A stretch of DNA of 64,000 bases, from assembly GCA_024223715.1 (NCBI GenBank), contig JAAEOA010000192.1, positions 1 to 64,000 on the forward strand, read 5' to 3'. The notes below the pieces were generated by a model, which was given only the letters and a program-made list of their open reading frames with translations, was not told where the DNA came from and did not search any database. Of the stretch, positions 1 through 8,621 are shown piece after piece. The position numbers and the translations under genes are program-made. Source of the DNA: a bacterium. GTDB taxonomy: Bacteria; Krumholzibacteriota; Krumholzibacteriia; LZORAL124-64-63. The first letter of the stretch is position 1, and each line of letters begins with the position of its first letter.

Positions 1-2
1 AA

Positions 3-758
<756 letters not shown>

Positions 759-780
759 TTTTTCTGTTCTCAGGGAAACA

Positions 781-816
781 AAGAAGGCCCGGATAACCCG
801 GGCCTTCTTTATGTTT
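781..816. terminator. Bidirectional intrinsic terminator between guaB and the CheW-CZB gene
   Basis: A 12-bp perfect stem (bases 781-792 with 798-809) with a 5-base loop lies between two convergent genes. A T-rich run follows on the + strand and a T-rich tract follows on the minus strand as well, so it probably ends transcription from both sides. Confidence 0.85.
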
Positions 817-828
817 TTTGGTGGTTGA

Positions 829-1689
829 TCAGGCGGGGACCAGTTCTTTTTCTTTTGTCGTTTGAACTTCCTGAATCAAACCTTTGACATCTTCCGGATC
901 ACAGATTCGACCGGAATCCAGGACCTGAACCGAAGAATTGTCTGTGGTGCGGCGCCCAATGTACCCTACCAAATTGTTGGCCACTCCGTTGTCCAGCCCA
1001 TGGGGCAATTTTTCCGTTGTACCGGGAGCCAGGAATTCCACAGCTTTGACCATGTCCAGAACTACGGCATAATCAAAGTTCGGGGTCTCTACAATCATGG
1101 CAATTTCACGAGCTGATTCGGTCATGTGCTTGCGCATATTTGCAAAGAGGTTAACCATGACATTCAGTTCATTTTCTTTAGCATCGTCGACCATTTTTTT
1201 GGCTTTTGGGTGGTTGTCCTGAGCTTGGTATTTTTCCACTTCTTGTGCGATGGCGTGAATTTTGCGATGGGGTCGATCGAACTTGCGCAAAATTGCTCTG
1301 GCACTGCTGTCGTCGGTTTCGTAATTGTCGTACCATTTTCCAAAGTCACATTTGTGGGGGTCCGAAGTCAGCTTGAAGGGCCGGTTTTCTGTAATGGAGG
1401 CATCCAACTCATCCAGCCAATTCCGATGATCCTGTTCACGCTGTTCCAGCATTTTCAGAAAATTGACCAATTCAACTGTTGTCGATGTGTAGCCCAGTCT
1501 GACGCGTAAGTCAATCAACGGCAATACCTTACCACGCAGATTGATGATTCCGCGGACATACTCCGGTGCTTGAGGCACTGGGCGTACCGAGGGCACGGGC
1601 ACCATATTGCTTACATACTTGGAGGTAATAGCGTATTGGTTGTCTTTGATGACAAAGGTCACCAGTGGATAATCGTCGTCGTAGAACAT
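829..1689 (-). CDS. CheW-domain coupling protein with an inserted CZB zinc-binding domain
   Basis: A 286-residue soluble chemotaxis-type adaptor. Residues ~8-65 (VTFVIKDNQYAI ... GIINLRGKVLPLIDLR) are the first half of a CheW domain and residues ~190-275 (AMIVETPNFDYAVVLDMV ... VQVLDSGRI) the second half. Between them, residues ~66-185 form a helical CZB domain with the expected 3His/1Cys set: DHRNW, KCDFGKWY and PHRKIH. CZB domains are known zinc-dependent sensors, usually at the end of chemoreceptors or diguanylate cyclases; here the domain sits inside CheW. A GGGGAG ribosome site precedes the ATG. No cheA, receptor or cheY is nearby, so its partner is unknown. I infer coupling of metal or oxidant status to a histidine kinase array. 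Confidence 0.85.
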   Translation of the reverse strand: MFYDDDYPLVTFVIKDNQYAITSKYVSNMVPVPSVRPVPQAPEYVRGIINLRGKVLPLIDLRVRLGYTSTTVELVNFLKMLEQREQDHRNWLDELDASITENRPFKLTSDPHKCDFGKWYDNYETDDSSARAILRKFDRPHRKIHAIAQEVEKYQAQDNHPKAKKMVDDAKENELNVMVNLFANMRKHMTESAREIAMIVETPNFDYAVVLDMVKAVEFLAPGTTEKLPHGLDNGVANNLVGYIGRRTTDNSSVQVLDSGRICDPEDVKGLIQEVQTTKEKELVPA

Positions 1690-1767
1690 TTCAACTCCCC
1701 TTTCGTGGTTGCTATATCGGCCACGTAGGATGAAACTTAACTGATAATGATAAAGGATTATTTATTT

Positions 1768-2487
1768 ATGAAATCACGTTTGGCCATAGTCCGGGGAAGG
1801 GCTTTGAAGTATCGAATTCGTCGGCACCCGAGGGCCCGCAAGTGGAAGGTTACAGTTAGTGAAGATCAGGGTGTTGTGGTGACGGTTCCCCGAGGCCAAA
1901 CCCTGGCTGAAGTGGATTCCCTAATGAAGGAATGGGAAGAATGGTTGGAAGAACAGGTTAATAAAACGGGTGTCTGGGAAGGGCCCATTTTACGTTCTTT
2001 GGCCACTGATTCTGAAATTCACTGGATGGGGCGACCGAGGAAATTGAAAATATCGGCTTTGGATAACAGCCGCAGCCGCAACAAAATTCATTTTTGTGGT
2101 GATCAGTTGCTTATGGAGTTGAATCCGCTGGATGTTCTGACACCCCGGCCGGCTTTGATCCGCTTTTTGAAGAAACAAGCCAAGGAAGATTTGCTTTGGA
2201 GGGTGGAATACTGGTCTTGCCTTACCGGGCTTGTTGCCAAAAAAATTATTGTTGGGGAACGGAAAACCCGATGGGGGAGCTGTTCCCGCAACGGAACTCT
2301 GTCCTTTTGTTATCGCTTGGTCATGGCCCCACCCAATGTGATAGATTCTGTCGTGGTGCATGAATTATGTCATTTGAAACACCACAATCATGGGGCGGGA
2401 TTTTACGCCCTACTGGAAAGCATTTTGCCGAAGTACCATCAGACAACTGGGTGGTTGCGGGATAATGCCCGGCATTTAGAGCTTTAG
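1768..2487 (+). CDS. YgjP-like (DUF45) zinc metalloprotein
   Basis: A 239-residue soluble protein of the YgjP/DUF45 (WLM-related) family. The C-terminal half has the metal-binding helix VVHELCHLKHHNHG (HExxH with a third histidine downstream) and the family signature RKTRWGSCSRNG just before it. The N-terminal half is basic, with the RYRIRRHPRARKWKVTV-type opening usual for the family. An ATG at 1747 is also in frame, but the AAGGA at 1753-1757 is correctly spaced only for the ATG at 1768, so I prefer that start. The biochemical role of this family is poorly fixed (peptidase or nucleotide hydrolase have been suggested), so no substrate is assigned. It stands alone between a leftward cheW-like gene and the next flavoprotein. 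Confidence 0.8.
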   Translation: MKSRLAIVRGRALKYRIRRHPRARKWKVTVSEDQGVVVTVPRGQTLAEVDSLMKEWEEWLEEQVNKTGVWEGPILRSLATDSEIHWMGRPRKLKISALDNSRSRNKIHFCGDQLLMELNPLDVLTPRPALIRFLKKQAKEDLLWRVEYWSCLTGLVAKKIIVGERKTRWGSCSRNGTLSFCYRLVMAPPNVIDSVVVHELCHLKHHNHGAGFYALLESILPKYHQTTGWLRDNARHLEL

Positions 2488-2598
2488 TTTTCAGGAGCGT
2501 TGCCTGTTGACATTGCCAGATGACACCCTTGATAATCTACCCCCATTGCGAGTACTCTGGAAATCCAGAATCACGACCCACTTTGCAAAGGAAGAACC

Positions 2599-3555
2599 AT
2601 GACTCCGGCCTGGAACCATAATCGAATCTGTTCTCTGTTGAATATCGAGTTTCCTGTCATCCAGGGAGGAATGGTTTACAATAGCGGAGCCCGCCTGGTG
2701 GCAGCAGTGGCCAATTCCGGTGGCATGGGACTTTTGGGCAGCGGCAGCATGCGTCCTGATTTACTGCGCGACCAGATTCGCAAGGCAAAAACTCTGACCG
2801 AAAAACCTTTTGGCATCAATTTGCCTCTTCTTTACAGTAACAGTCCGGAAAACATGAAAGTGGCTCTTGAAGAGGGTATAAGGGTTTTTTTTACTTCTGC
2901 CGGGTCGCCCAAAAGAGCTATCGCTCCTTTAAAAAAAGCAGGTTGTGTGGTGGTTCATGTGGCTGCCAGTGCCGCTTTGGCCAAAAAATGTGAAGACGCG
3001 GGTTGTGACGCCGTGGTTGTTGAAGGGTTTGAAGCGGGAGGTCATAACGGCCGGGAAGAATTGACCACCATGGTTCTGGTGCCTGAATGTGTTCAGAGCC
3101 TGAAAATCCCAATTATCGCCGCGGGGGGAATTGCCTGTGGGAAGCAAATGCTGGCTGCCATGGCGCTGGGTGCGGACGCAGTGCAAATAGGTTCCCGTTT
3201 CGCCATAACCCAGGAAAGCAGCGGACACGATAATTATAAGAAGGCTGTGGTTGAAGCCGGTTCCCAGGACACACATTTGGTTTTGAAGAAACACGTTCCG
3301 GTACGCTTGCTGCAAAATTCTTTCCGGGATGAAATCATGGAGCTGGAAAACCGTGGCGCCAGCCGCGAAAAGTTGTTTGAAGCTCTTGGCACAGGTCGGG
3401 CCCGAGCTGGCATGCTGCATGGCGACCTGAAAAAGGGAGAACTGGAAATCGGTCAGGTTGCGGGGCTTATTAATGATGTTCCTACCGTGGCCGAATTCAT
3501 GACCCGCCTGCTGGCAGAATACGAATTGGCCAAAGCCGGACTATGTAAATTGTGA
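2599..3555 (+). CDS. Nitronate monooxygenase / FabK-like FMN oxidoreductase
   Basis: A 318-residue TIM-barrel flavoprotein of the 2-nitropropane dioxygenase/FabK family. Evidence: the N-terminal PVIQGGMVYNSGARLVAAV segment, the glycine-rich EAGGHNG motif in mid-protein, and the phosphate-binding IIAAGGIACG and GADAVQIGSRFA motifs that hold FMN. AAGGA lies 9 bases before the ATG. It could be an enoyl-ACP reductase (FabK) for fatty-acid synthesis or a nitronate monooxygenase; sequence alone does not decide, and no fab genes are adjacent. Its stop overlaps the GTG start of queG (GTGA), so the two are translationally coupled and probably one operon. Confidence 0.8.
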   Translation: MTPAWNHNRICSLLNIEFPVIQGGMVYNSGARLVAAVANSGGMGLLGSGSMRPDLLRDQIRKAKTLTEKPFGINLPLLYSNSPENMKVALEEGIRVFFTSAGSPKRAIAPLKKAGCVVVHVAASAALAKKCEDAGCDAVVVEGFEAGGHNGREELTTMVLVPECVQSLKIPIIAAGGIACGKQMLAAMALGADAVQIGSRFAITQESSGHDNYKKAVVEAGSQDTHLVLKKHVPVRLLQNSFRDEIMELENRGASREKLFEALGTGRARAGMLHGDLKKGELEIGQVAGLINDVPTVAEFMTRLLAEYELAKAGLCKL

Positions 3556-4661
3556 AAAACAAAAGCGACATCCAACCCACAGCCGTTTCTCAGGAACAAC
3601 TACGCGCCTGGCTGGCTGGCCTATGTCCGGCCGCCGGTATTGAAATGATGGGTGCGGTGCCTTTGCCCTGTCCTCTGCCTCACCGAAAACACTGGGACCA
3701 GTGGATCCGACAGAACCGTTACGGCGGGTTGGAATATTTGGCCCGGGAACCGGATCATCGTGCGGACCCGCATTTGAATAATCCCTGGGCGAAGTCAGTC
3801 CTGGTGATGGCCCATCGATACACCGCCGGCTGGCCTGCGAACGATTCTGCTCCATCTTCCGGGGGGAAGGCCCCTGAGGCGAGTTCCTGGGTTCAGCGTG
3901 TATCAAGATACGCCCGTGGCGATGATTATCACAAAGTCCTGCTTAAGGCAATGAAACAGGTGCTACACGGTTTGAGGGCCGAACTTCCTGACCTGATTGC
4001 TTTCCCTGCAACAGACACCGGCCCGTATCTGGAAAGGGAATACGCCTGGCTTGCCGGTTTGGGTTTCCTGGGCCACAACAATTGCCTTATTCATGAAAAA
4101 TTGGGATCGGGTTTGTTTTTGGGTGTGGCACTGAGCAATCTGGAAATTCATGGTTTGCCCGAAGCAGGACAACCGGTTGCCGATGCTTTCTACAGCATGG
4201 CCCCTCGTCGGCGGATCCCCTTGGCCAGTTCCTTTGTTCCACCAGTGCACATGTGTGGATCGTGCACTCGTTGTCTCGATGCCTGTCCCACTGATGCCCT
4301 GGATATTAGCAAAGGTATGGACGCAGGGTTATGCCTCTCAAGTTGGTCTATTGAGTGGCGGGGCCAAGCCCCGGAAGGAATGGATCACAAACAAGGCGGA
4401 TTGCTTTTTGGTTGTGATATTTGTCAGGCGGTTTGTCCCTGGAATAACAAGGCCGACAGGAATCGGGAGCATTGGGCCAGGGTCAATTCATCATACGAAG
4501 AATTGCCACATTATTGCGATCTGAAATTGTTGGATCTGGAAACAATTTCTGATGAAAAATTTCGAGAGTTTTTTCATAAGACCCCTCTTTGGAGGTGTCA
4601 CCCTGAAGGCATGCGTCGCAATGCCCAAAGGGTTCGAAAGAATCTAAAAGGGGAGGATTAA
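3552..4661 (+). CDS. queG: Epoxyqueuosine reductase
   Basis: A 369-residue iron-sulfur, cobalamin-dependent enzyme that reduces epoxyqueuosine to queuosine in tRNA, the last step of Q synthesis. Two [4Fe-4S] sites are visible: CGSCTRCLDACP (residues ~234-245) and GCDICQAVCPWN (~293-304). Other QueG hallmarks are the YARGDDYH motif at ~118-125 and TDTGPYLEREYAWLAGLGFLG near 153-173. The start is GTG, inside the stop of the preceding gene. An AmrS-like radical-SAM gene follows after three bases, and queF lies 1 kb away on the other strand, so two queuosine steps are close together. Length fits the family. Confidence 0.93.
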   Translation: MKNKSDIQPTAVSQEQLRAWLAGLCPAAGIEMMGAVPLPCPLPHRKHWDQWIRQNRYGGLEYLAREPDHRADPHLNNPWAKSVLVMAHRYTAGWPANDSAPSSGGKAPEASSWVQRVSRYARGDDYHKVLLKAMKQVLHGLRAELPDLIAFPATDTGPYLEREYAWLAGLGFLGHNNCLIHEKLGSGLFLGVALSNLEIHGLPEAGQPVADAFYSMAPRRRIPLASSFVPPVHMCGSCTRCLDACPTDALDISKGMDAGLCLSSWSIEWRGQAPEGMDHKQGGLLFGCDICQAVCPWNNKADRNREHWARVNSSYEELPHYCDLKLLDLETISDEKFREFFHKTPLWRCHPEGMRRNAQRVRKNLKGED

Positions 4662-4664
4662 ACT

Positions 4665-5696
4665 ATGAGTCCTCTGAACAATGATTCCGGAAACTTTCAG
4701 GCCCCACCGGCAGCCTGGTGGACGCCTCTGCCGGACAATAAAGTATCCTGCCAGTTGTGTCCCTTGCAATGCACTCTGAAGATAAATCAGCATGGACCCT
4801 GTGAAACCCGATTCAATTCAGAGGGCCAGATGAAACCTCTTCATTATGGCCAGATTGTGGCTGCGGCCACAGACCCCATTGAAAAAAAGCCACTGTACCA
4901 TTTTCATCCCGGCAGTTTTATCACTTCGGTGGCCGCTCCCGGTTGTAACCTGCATTGCCGGTTTTGTCAGAACCACAACATCAGTCAGGGGAAAAATGCA
5001 GGGCGAAACACCGAGAGTGTTAGTGTTCAGGATGTGATAGATGTTGCATTTCAGGATAACTCGGTAGGTATCGCCTTTACTTACAGTGAGCCACTGGTCT
5101 GGTTTGAATTTGTTCGAGATTGTGCAGCCGAAGCCAAACAAAAAGGATTAAAAACGGTTTTGGTGACCAATGGTTTTCTGAACCCGGAACCCCTTGCCGA
5201 AATTCTCCCGTTCATCGATGCGGCAAACATCGATTTGAAAGCCATGGATAACGATTTTTACCGGAAAATCTGCAAGGCGGAATTGCAACCGGTATTGAAG
5301 GCTATCAGGCAGTTTCATGATGCAGGAGTGCATTTGGAACTGACAAATCTCTTAATTCCAGGACATAACGACTCACCAGAAGAAATTGACAAACTGGTGG
5401 ACTTCATCGCCGACCTGAATCCTCAGATTCCCTTGCATTTCTCAGCTTACCACCCCGCGTGGAAAATGCAGGCCCCAGCAACTCCTGTATCGACTATGAA
5501 GCGAGTCAGGGAGCAGGCTGCAGTCAAACTGCCCTGGGTTTATCTGGGGAATGTACCAGGAGAAACCGGGCGCGATACCCTGTGCCCGCAATGCAATTTA
5601 ACGGCCATACTGCGTACCGGCTTCAAAGCAAAAGTGAATCTGGCCGCCGAGGCTCATTGTCCCGGCTGTGGTTTTAATTTTCCCATTGTCAGCTGA
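4665..5696 (+). CDS. amrS: AmmeMemoRadiSam-type radical SAM enzyme
   Basis: A 343-residue radical-SAM protein of the AmrS (AmmeMemoRadiSam) group, related to pyruvate-formate-lyase activating enzymes. The cluster motif CNLHCRFCQN is at ~90-99, preceded by a cysteine pair CQLCPLQC near the N-terminus; the C-terminus adds CPQC and CPGCG pairs that may hold another metal. Family members usually travel with AmmA and Memo partners, but neither is adjacent here. GGAGGAT sits just before the ATG and only three bases separate it from queG, so they are likely co-transcribed. The substrate is unknown. Confidence 0.82.
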   Translation: MSPLNNDSGNFQAPPAAWWTPLPDNKVSCQLCPLQCTLKINQHGPCETRFNSEGQMKPLHYGQIVAAATDPIEKKPLYHFHPGSFITSVAAPGCNLHCRFCQNHNISQGKNAGRNTESVSVQDVIDVAFQDNSVGIAFTYSEPLVWFEFVRDCAAEAKQKGLKTVLVTNGFLNPEPLAEILPFIDAANIDLKAMDNDFYRKICKAELQPVLKAIRQFHDAGVHLELTNLLIPGHNDSPEEIDKLVDFIADLNPQIPLHFSAYHPAWKMQAPATPVSTMKRVREQAAVKLPWVYLGNVPGETGRDTLCPQCNLTAILRTGFKAKVNLAAEAHCPGCGFNFPIVS

Positions 5697-5709
5697 TGTT
5701 TGAAAAGGG

Positions 5710-6084
5710 CTAGTCGCCCGATCCCCAGTTTTCATCAATGTGGCTGGCTGTAACCCAGGTGGTGACGCCACCACGTACGAACCATTCACCCTTAACTTCC
5801 ATCATGCGAGGATTTACCGCTTCAACCAGATCATCGAGAATGCTGTTGGTCACTTTTTCGTGGAAGGCACCTTCGTTGCGGTAAGACCAGAGGTACATTT
5901 TGAGGCTTTTCAGCTCAATACATTTGTCATTGGGAACATAGCTGATCCAAAAGTGGGCAAAATCCGGCTGGCCGGTTAAAGGGCACAGGCAAGTAAATTC
6001 AGGACAGTCAAATTCTATTTCGTAGTCTCGTTCGGGATTGGGATTGTCAAATACATCGAGATCTTTGCTGGGTTGACTTGGCAT
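5710..6084 (-). CDS. queF: 7-cyano-7-deazaguanine (preQ0) reductase
   Basis: A 124-residue NADPH-dependent nitrile reductase that makes preQ1 from preQ0 for queuosine. It is the short, single-module (YkvM-like) form. The catalytic motif [14 protein letters not shown] (Cys34, Asp41) and the NADPH-binding ELKSLKMY stretch followed by FHE are all present. It converges on the amrS gene with a 13-base gap. The 250 bases upstream are AT-rich and shared with the rightward aminotransferase gene; I looked for a preQ1 riboswitch there and could not support one. The family call is secure. Confidence 0.95.
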   Translation of the reverse strand: MPSQPSKDLDVFDNPNPERDYEIEFDCPEFTCLCPLTGQPDFAHFWISYVPNDKCIELKSLKMYLWSYRNEGAFHEKVTNSILDDLVEAVNPRMMEVKGEWFVRGGVTTWVTASHIDENWGSGD

Positions 6085-6334
6085 TTTTGGGCCTTTCAGT
6101 TGGAGAACGAGTGGTTTTCTTCACCCGGATATTAAGTCTTTGGGGCAATGTGTGCCAGCAGGAAACCAGCGTTTTTATTATCTGTTAATATATTAAATTA
6201 ATGAATTAACGGGTTTGTTTTGGTGTTTTTGTTAAAAATCGGTTAATTTCAATAAGCAATTTGGTATTTCTGGGGACCGATTCAAATGGATCCTCATTAT
6301 TTGGTCATTGAGGCCCAGCAAAGTGGAGAAAAAC

Positions 6335-7405
6335 GTGAGTCAGCAGGAACCTATCTTATTTGACCGAAATGAAAATCGTTATGGCCCGTCTCCTGCTTGC
6401 ATGTCGGTTCTTCAGAACGCAGACAAGGAACTTCTTTTTAACTACACCCGTGCTTTTCAGCAGGGCAACTATAGTGAGCTCTCCGTTCGCTTGAGTGAGA
6501 TGCACCAAGTGGCTGAAAAACGGGTCATTTTGGGTTATGGATGTGAGGACATCCTCAAAGAAGCCGTTCACTATTTCCTGGATAAAGGCCGTACTATCCT
6601 GATCCCCTCGGCCAGCTGGTGGTATTACACTGCCATCGCCGATGAAGTGGGTGGCATTACCAAACAGTTCCCTCTGGTGGAAACTCCCGAGACCTATGAA
6701 TTTGATGTGGACGCCCTGATTGCCCTGAAGGAAGAGCACAACCCGGGCATCGTTTTGATTGCTTCGCCCAACAACCCCACCGGAAACGTTCTTTCCCGTG
6801 AAGGGCTGCTGCGGGTTCTGGAAGCATATCAGGATACCCCGGTAATGCTGGACCAAGCCTACTTTGGCCACAATCCCAATGAAGAAGACGACTTCGGTGC
6901 TTTGACTGACCAGTATCCTAACCTGATTTTCCTGCGCACATTCAGCAAACTGTACGCCATGGCCGGGGTGCGTATCGGATACGCAGTAATTGGCCAGGGG
7001 CTGGGTGGCTTTCAAAAGTTCTGCGCCCGCAACCTGGGTTACAATCGTATTAGCGAAAGTCTGGCTTTGGCTGCACTGGATAGCCCAGAGTACTATGCTG
7101 ATATTGCCGCTCGCATGGCTGCAGACCGCCAGGAAATGTACAAGGTTTTCCGGTCTCTCGGATGCGATGCCTTTGAATCTTCTGCCAATTTCATTCTGGT
7201 GAAATTCCCGAACTGGGTAGTCCCTCATTTGAAGGAAGCACTGGACAGCCAAGGCCTGATTATCAAATTCTTCAAGGAAGAATGCTTCCTGGGTTACGCT
7301 CGCATCAGTCTGGGTACCGATGAAGAAAATGCCCGGTTGCTGGCCGCAGTAAAAGACGCCTGGCCGGAAAAGAAAGCAGCCACTGTAGGATCTGAAGTCG
7401 CCTGA
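6335..7405 (+). CDS. PLP aminotransferase, histidinol-phosphate aminotransferase-like
   Basis: A 356-residue fold-type I aminotransferase of the class I/II, HisC/CobD-like group. It has the ASPNNPTGN motif, the LDQAYFG strand and the PLP-lysine segment TFSKLYAMAGVRIGY, with a C-terminal ARISLGT arginine motif. I place the start at the GTG at 6335 because GGAG lies 7 bases before it; a TTG at 6308 lacks a site. No other his genes are near. The next gene, 22 bases on, is a sugar/choline-phosphate-type nucleotidyltransferase, which points to a role in making an activated amino-phosphate compound rather than in histidine synthesis. That role is inference. Confidence 0.82.
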   Translation: MSQQEPILFDRNENRYGPSPACMSVLQNADKELLFNYTRAFQQGNYSELSVRLSEMHQVAEKRVILGYGCEDILKEAVHYFLDKGRTILIPSASWWYYTAIADEVGGITKQFPLVETPETYEFDVDALIALKEEHNPGIVLIASPNNPTGNVLSREGLLRVLEAYQDTPVMLDQAYFGHNPNEEDDFGALTDQYPNLIFLRTFSKLYAMAGVRIGYAVIGQGLGGFQKFCARNLGYNRISESLALAALDSPEYYADIAARMAADRQEMYKVFRSLGCDAFESSANFILVKFPNWVVPHLKEALDSQGLIIKFFKEECFLGYARISLGTDEENARLLAAVKDAWPEKKAATVGSEVA

Positions 7406-7427
7406 TTCATCTTTAGGAAGATAAAAC

Positions 7428-8153
7428 ATGAGAGCAATTTTGCTTGCTGCCGGGCAGGCTACACGCCTGCGTCCGTTGACTGACAATTGTCCTAAATGTC
7501 TGTTGTCCATTGGCTCGGAAAGTATTCTGGAAAGAGCCGTTCGCCTGCTGGGAGAGCGCGGCATTCAGCAATTTACTGTTGTTGATGGCTTTTGCGGTAA
7601 CATGATTCGCCGGACATTAAAGCAATCATTTCCCAGTTTCGATTTTCGTTTCATCCGCAATGAAGATTTCAGCACCACAAACAACGCCTGGTCTCTCATG
7701 CTGGCGGATTGTGCTGACAACGAGCCAATTTTTATGCTCGACAGCGACATTCTGTTTGAGCCAGCGGTGCTGGATATTTTGCTGGCCCACGATGCTCCCA
7801 ATAGATTGGGTTTGAGAACCACCGGCTGCATTGGTGAAGAGGAAATGAAAATTTCTCTGGGCACCCGGGGCCAAGTGACAAATATCACAAAAGAAATGCC
7901 GGTTAGCGAAGCGGTGGGAGAGTCGGTGGGGCTGGAAGTTTTTTCTGGTGAGTTTGTGACGGCAATGAATAAGGTTCTCTGCCGCCGCATGAAAATTGAT
8001 GGCCATGTGAATGAATATTACGAAGCAACTTTTTTGGAATTATTGCAGTCGGGGCATGATGTCATGCCTGTGGATCTAAAAAACACCCTTTGCATGGAAA
8101 TTGATACGCCCGAGGATTTACAGACTGCCAGGGATGTTTTTAAGGCTCTTTAA
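7428..8153 (+). CDS. LicC-like nucleotidyltransferase
   Basis: A 241-residue NTP-transferase of the type that forms CDP-choline, CDP-phosphonates or NDP-sugars. The signature is LLAAGQATRLRPLTDNCPKCLL (loop plus lysine) at residues 5-26, followed by the acidic MLDSDILF metal-site region at ~103 and EIDTPEDL near the C-terminus. It is only the single domain; no kinase or transporter is fused. It follows the aminotransferase by 22 bases with a GGAAG site and precedes a VOC protein by 21, so the three probably form one transcription unit. The substrate cannot be told from sequence. Confidence 0.8.
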   Translation: MRAILLAAGQATRLRPLTDNCPKCLLSIGSESILERAVRLLGERGIQQFTVVDGFCGNMIRRTLKQSFPSFDFRFIRNEDFSTTNNAWSLMLADCADNEPIFMLDSDILFEPAVLDILLAHDAPNRLGLRTTGCIGEEEMKISLGTRGQVTNITKEMPVSEAVGESVGLEVFSGEFVTAMNKVLCRRMKIDGHVNEYYEATFLELLQSGHDVMPVDLKNTLCMEIDTPEDLQTARDVFKAL

Positions 8154-8174
8154 TGTTCCCTGAAAGGAATGCCC

Positions 8175-8558
8175 ATGTTCATTCTTTTTGTAGCAAACCA
8201 AAAAAACAGCCGGGATTTTTTTTCAGACGTATTAATGATGAAACCCATTTTGGATGTGCCGGGAATGACGGAGTTTAAGTTGACCGATGGGTCATCTCTT
8301 GGGCTCATGCCGGAAAGAGGAATTCAATCACTCTTGTCTGACTCATTACCCAAAGCGGCTTTTTCTGAGGGAGGTGTGCGGGCCGAGGTTTACCTTCTGG
8401 TCGATGATCCGGAGCAGTGTCTGAATCGCGCCACCGATAGTGGTGCTCGTCTTCTCAGTAAATGCCAGGCCAGGGGTTGGGGCGATTGGGCAGGATATTG
8501 TCTCGATACCAACGGATACATCCTGGGCTTTGCAAAACCATTAATATCCTCAGAGTGA
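8175..8558 (+). CDS. Glyoxalase/VOC superfamily protein
   Basis: A 127-residue single-domain protein with the VOC (vicinal oxygen chelate) beta-alpha-beta-beta-beta layout: FILFVANQKNSRDFFSDVL at the start, LTDGSSLGLMP in the middle and WGDWAGYCLDTNGYILGFA at the end. The last motif is typical of bleomycin-resistance/glyoxalase members. AAGGA at 8164-8168 is properly spaced for the ATG at 8175 rather than that at 8169. It is the last gene before a strong terminator. Its substrate is not recognisable; it may serve the preceding aminotransferase/nucleotidyltransferase pair. Confidence 0.72.
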   Translation: MFILFVANQKNSRDFFSDVLMMKPILDVPGMTEFKLTDGSSLGLMPERGIQSLLSDSLPKAAFSEGGVRAEVYLLVDDPEQCLNRATDSGARLLSKCQARGWGDWAGYCLDTNGYILGFAKPLISSE

Positions 8559-8567
8559 TTGAAAGAA

Positions 8568-8606
8568 AACGGCCCCGGATGAATGAACATCCGGGGCCGT
8601 TTTTTC
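8568..8606. terminator. Bidirectional intrinsic terminator
   Basis: A GC-rich stem of about 13 bp (8568-8580 with 8589-8601) and an 8-base loop is followed by a T run on the + strand and preceded by an A-rich stretch, so it serves both the VOC gene and the leftward subtilase gene. Confidence 0.88.
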
Positions 8607-8621
8607 AAAACCAAACAGAAA

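Noticed and set aside
6085-6334. Possible preQ1 riboswitch upstream of queF
   Set aside because: The leader has C- and A-rich stretches, but I could not fit the preQ1-I pseudoknot pattern next to the queF ribosome site.
6356-7564. 402-codon open frame antisense to the aminotransferase and nucleotidyltransferase genes
   Set aside because: Both sense genes have strong family motifs; the antisense translation has no recognisable domain or ribosome site.
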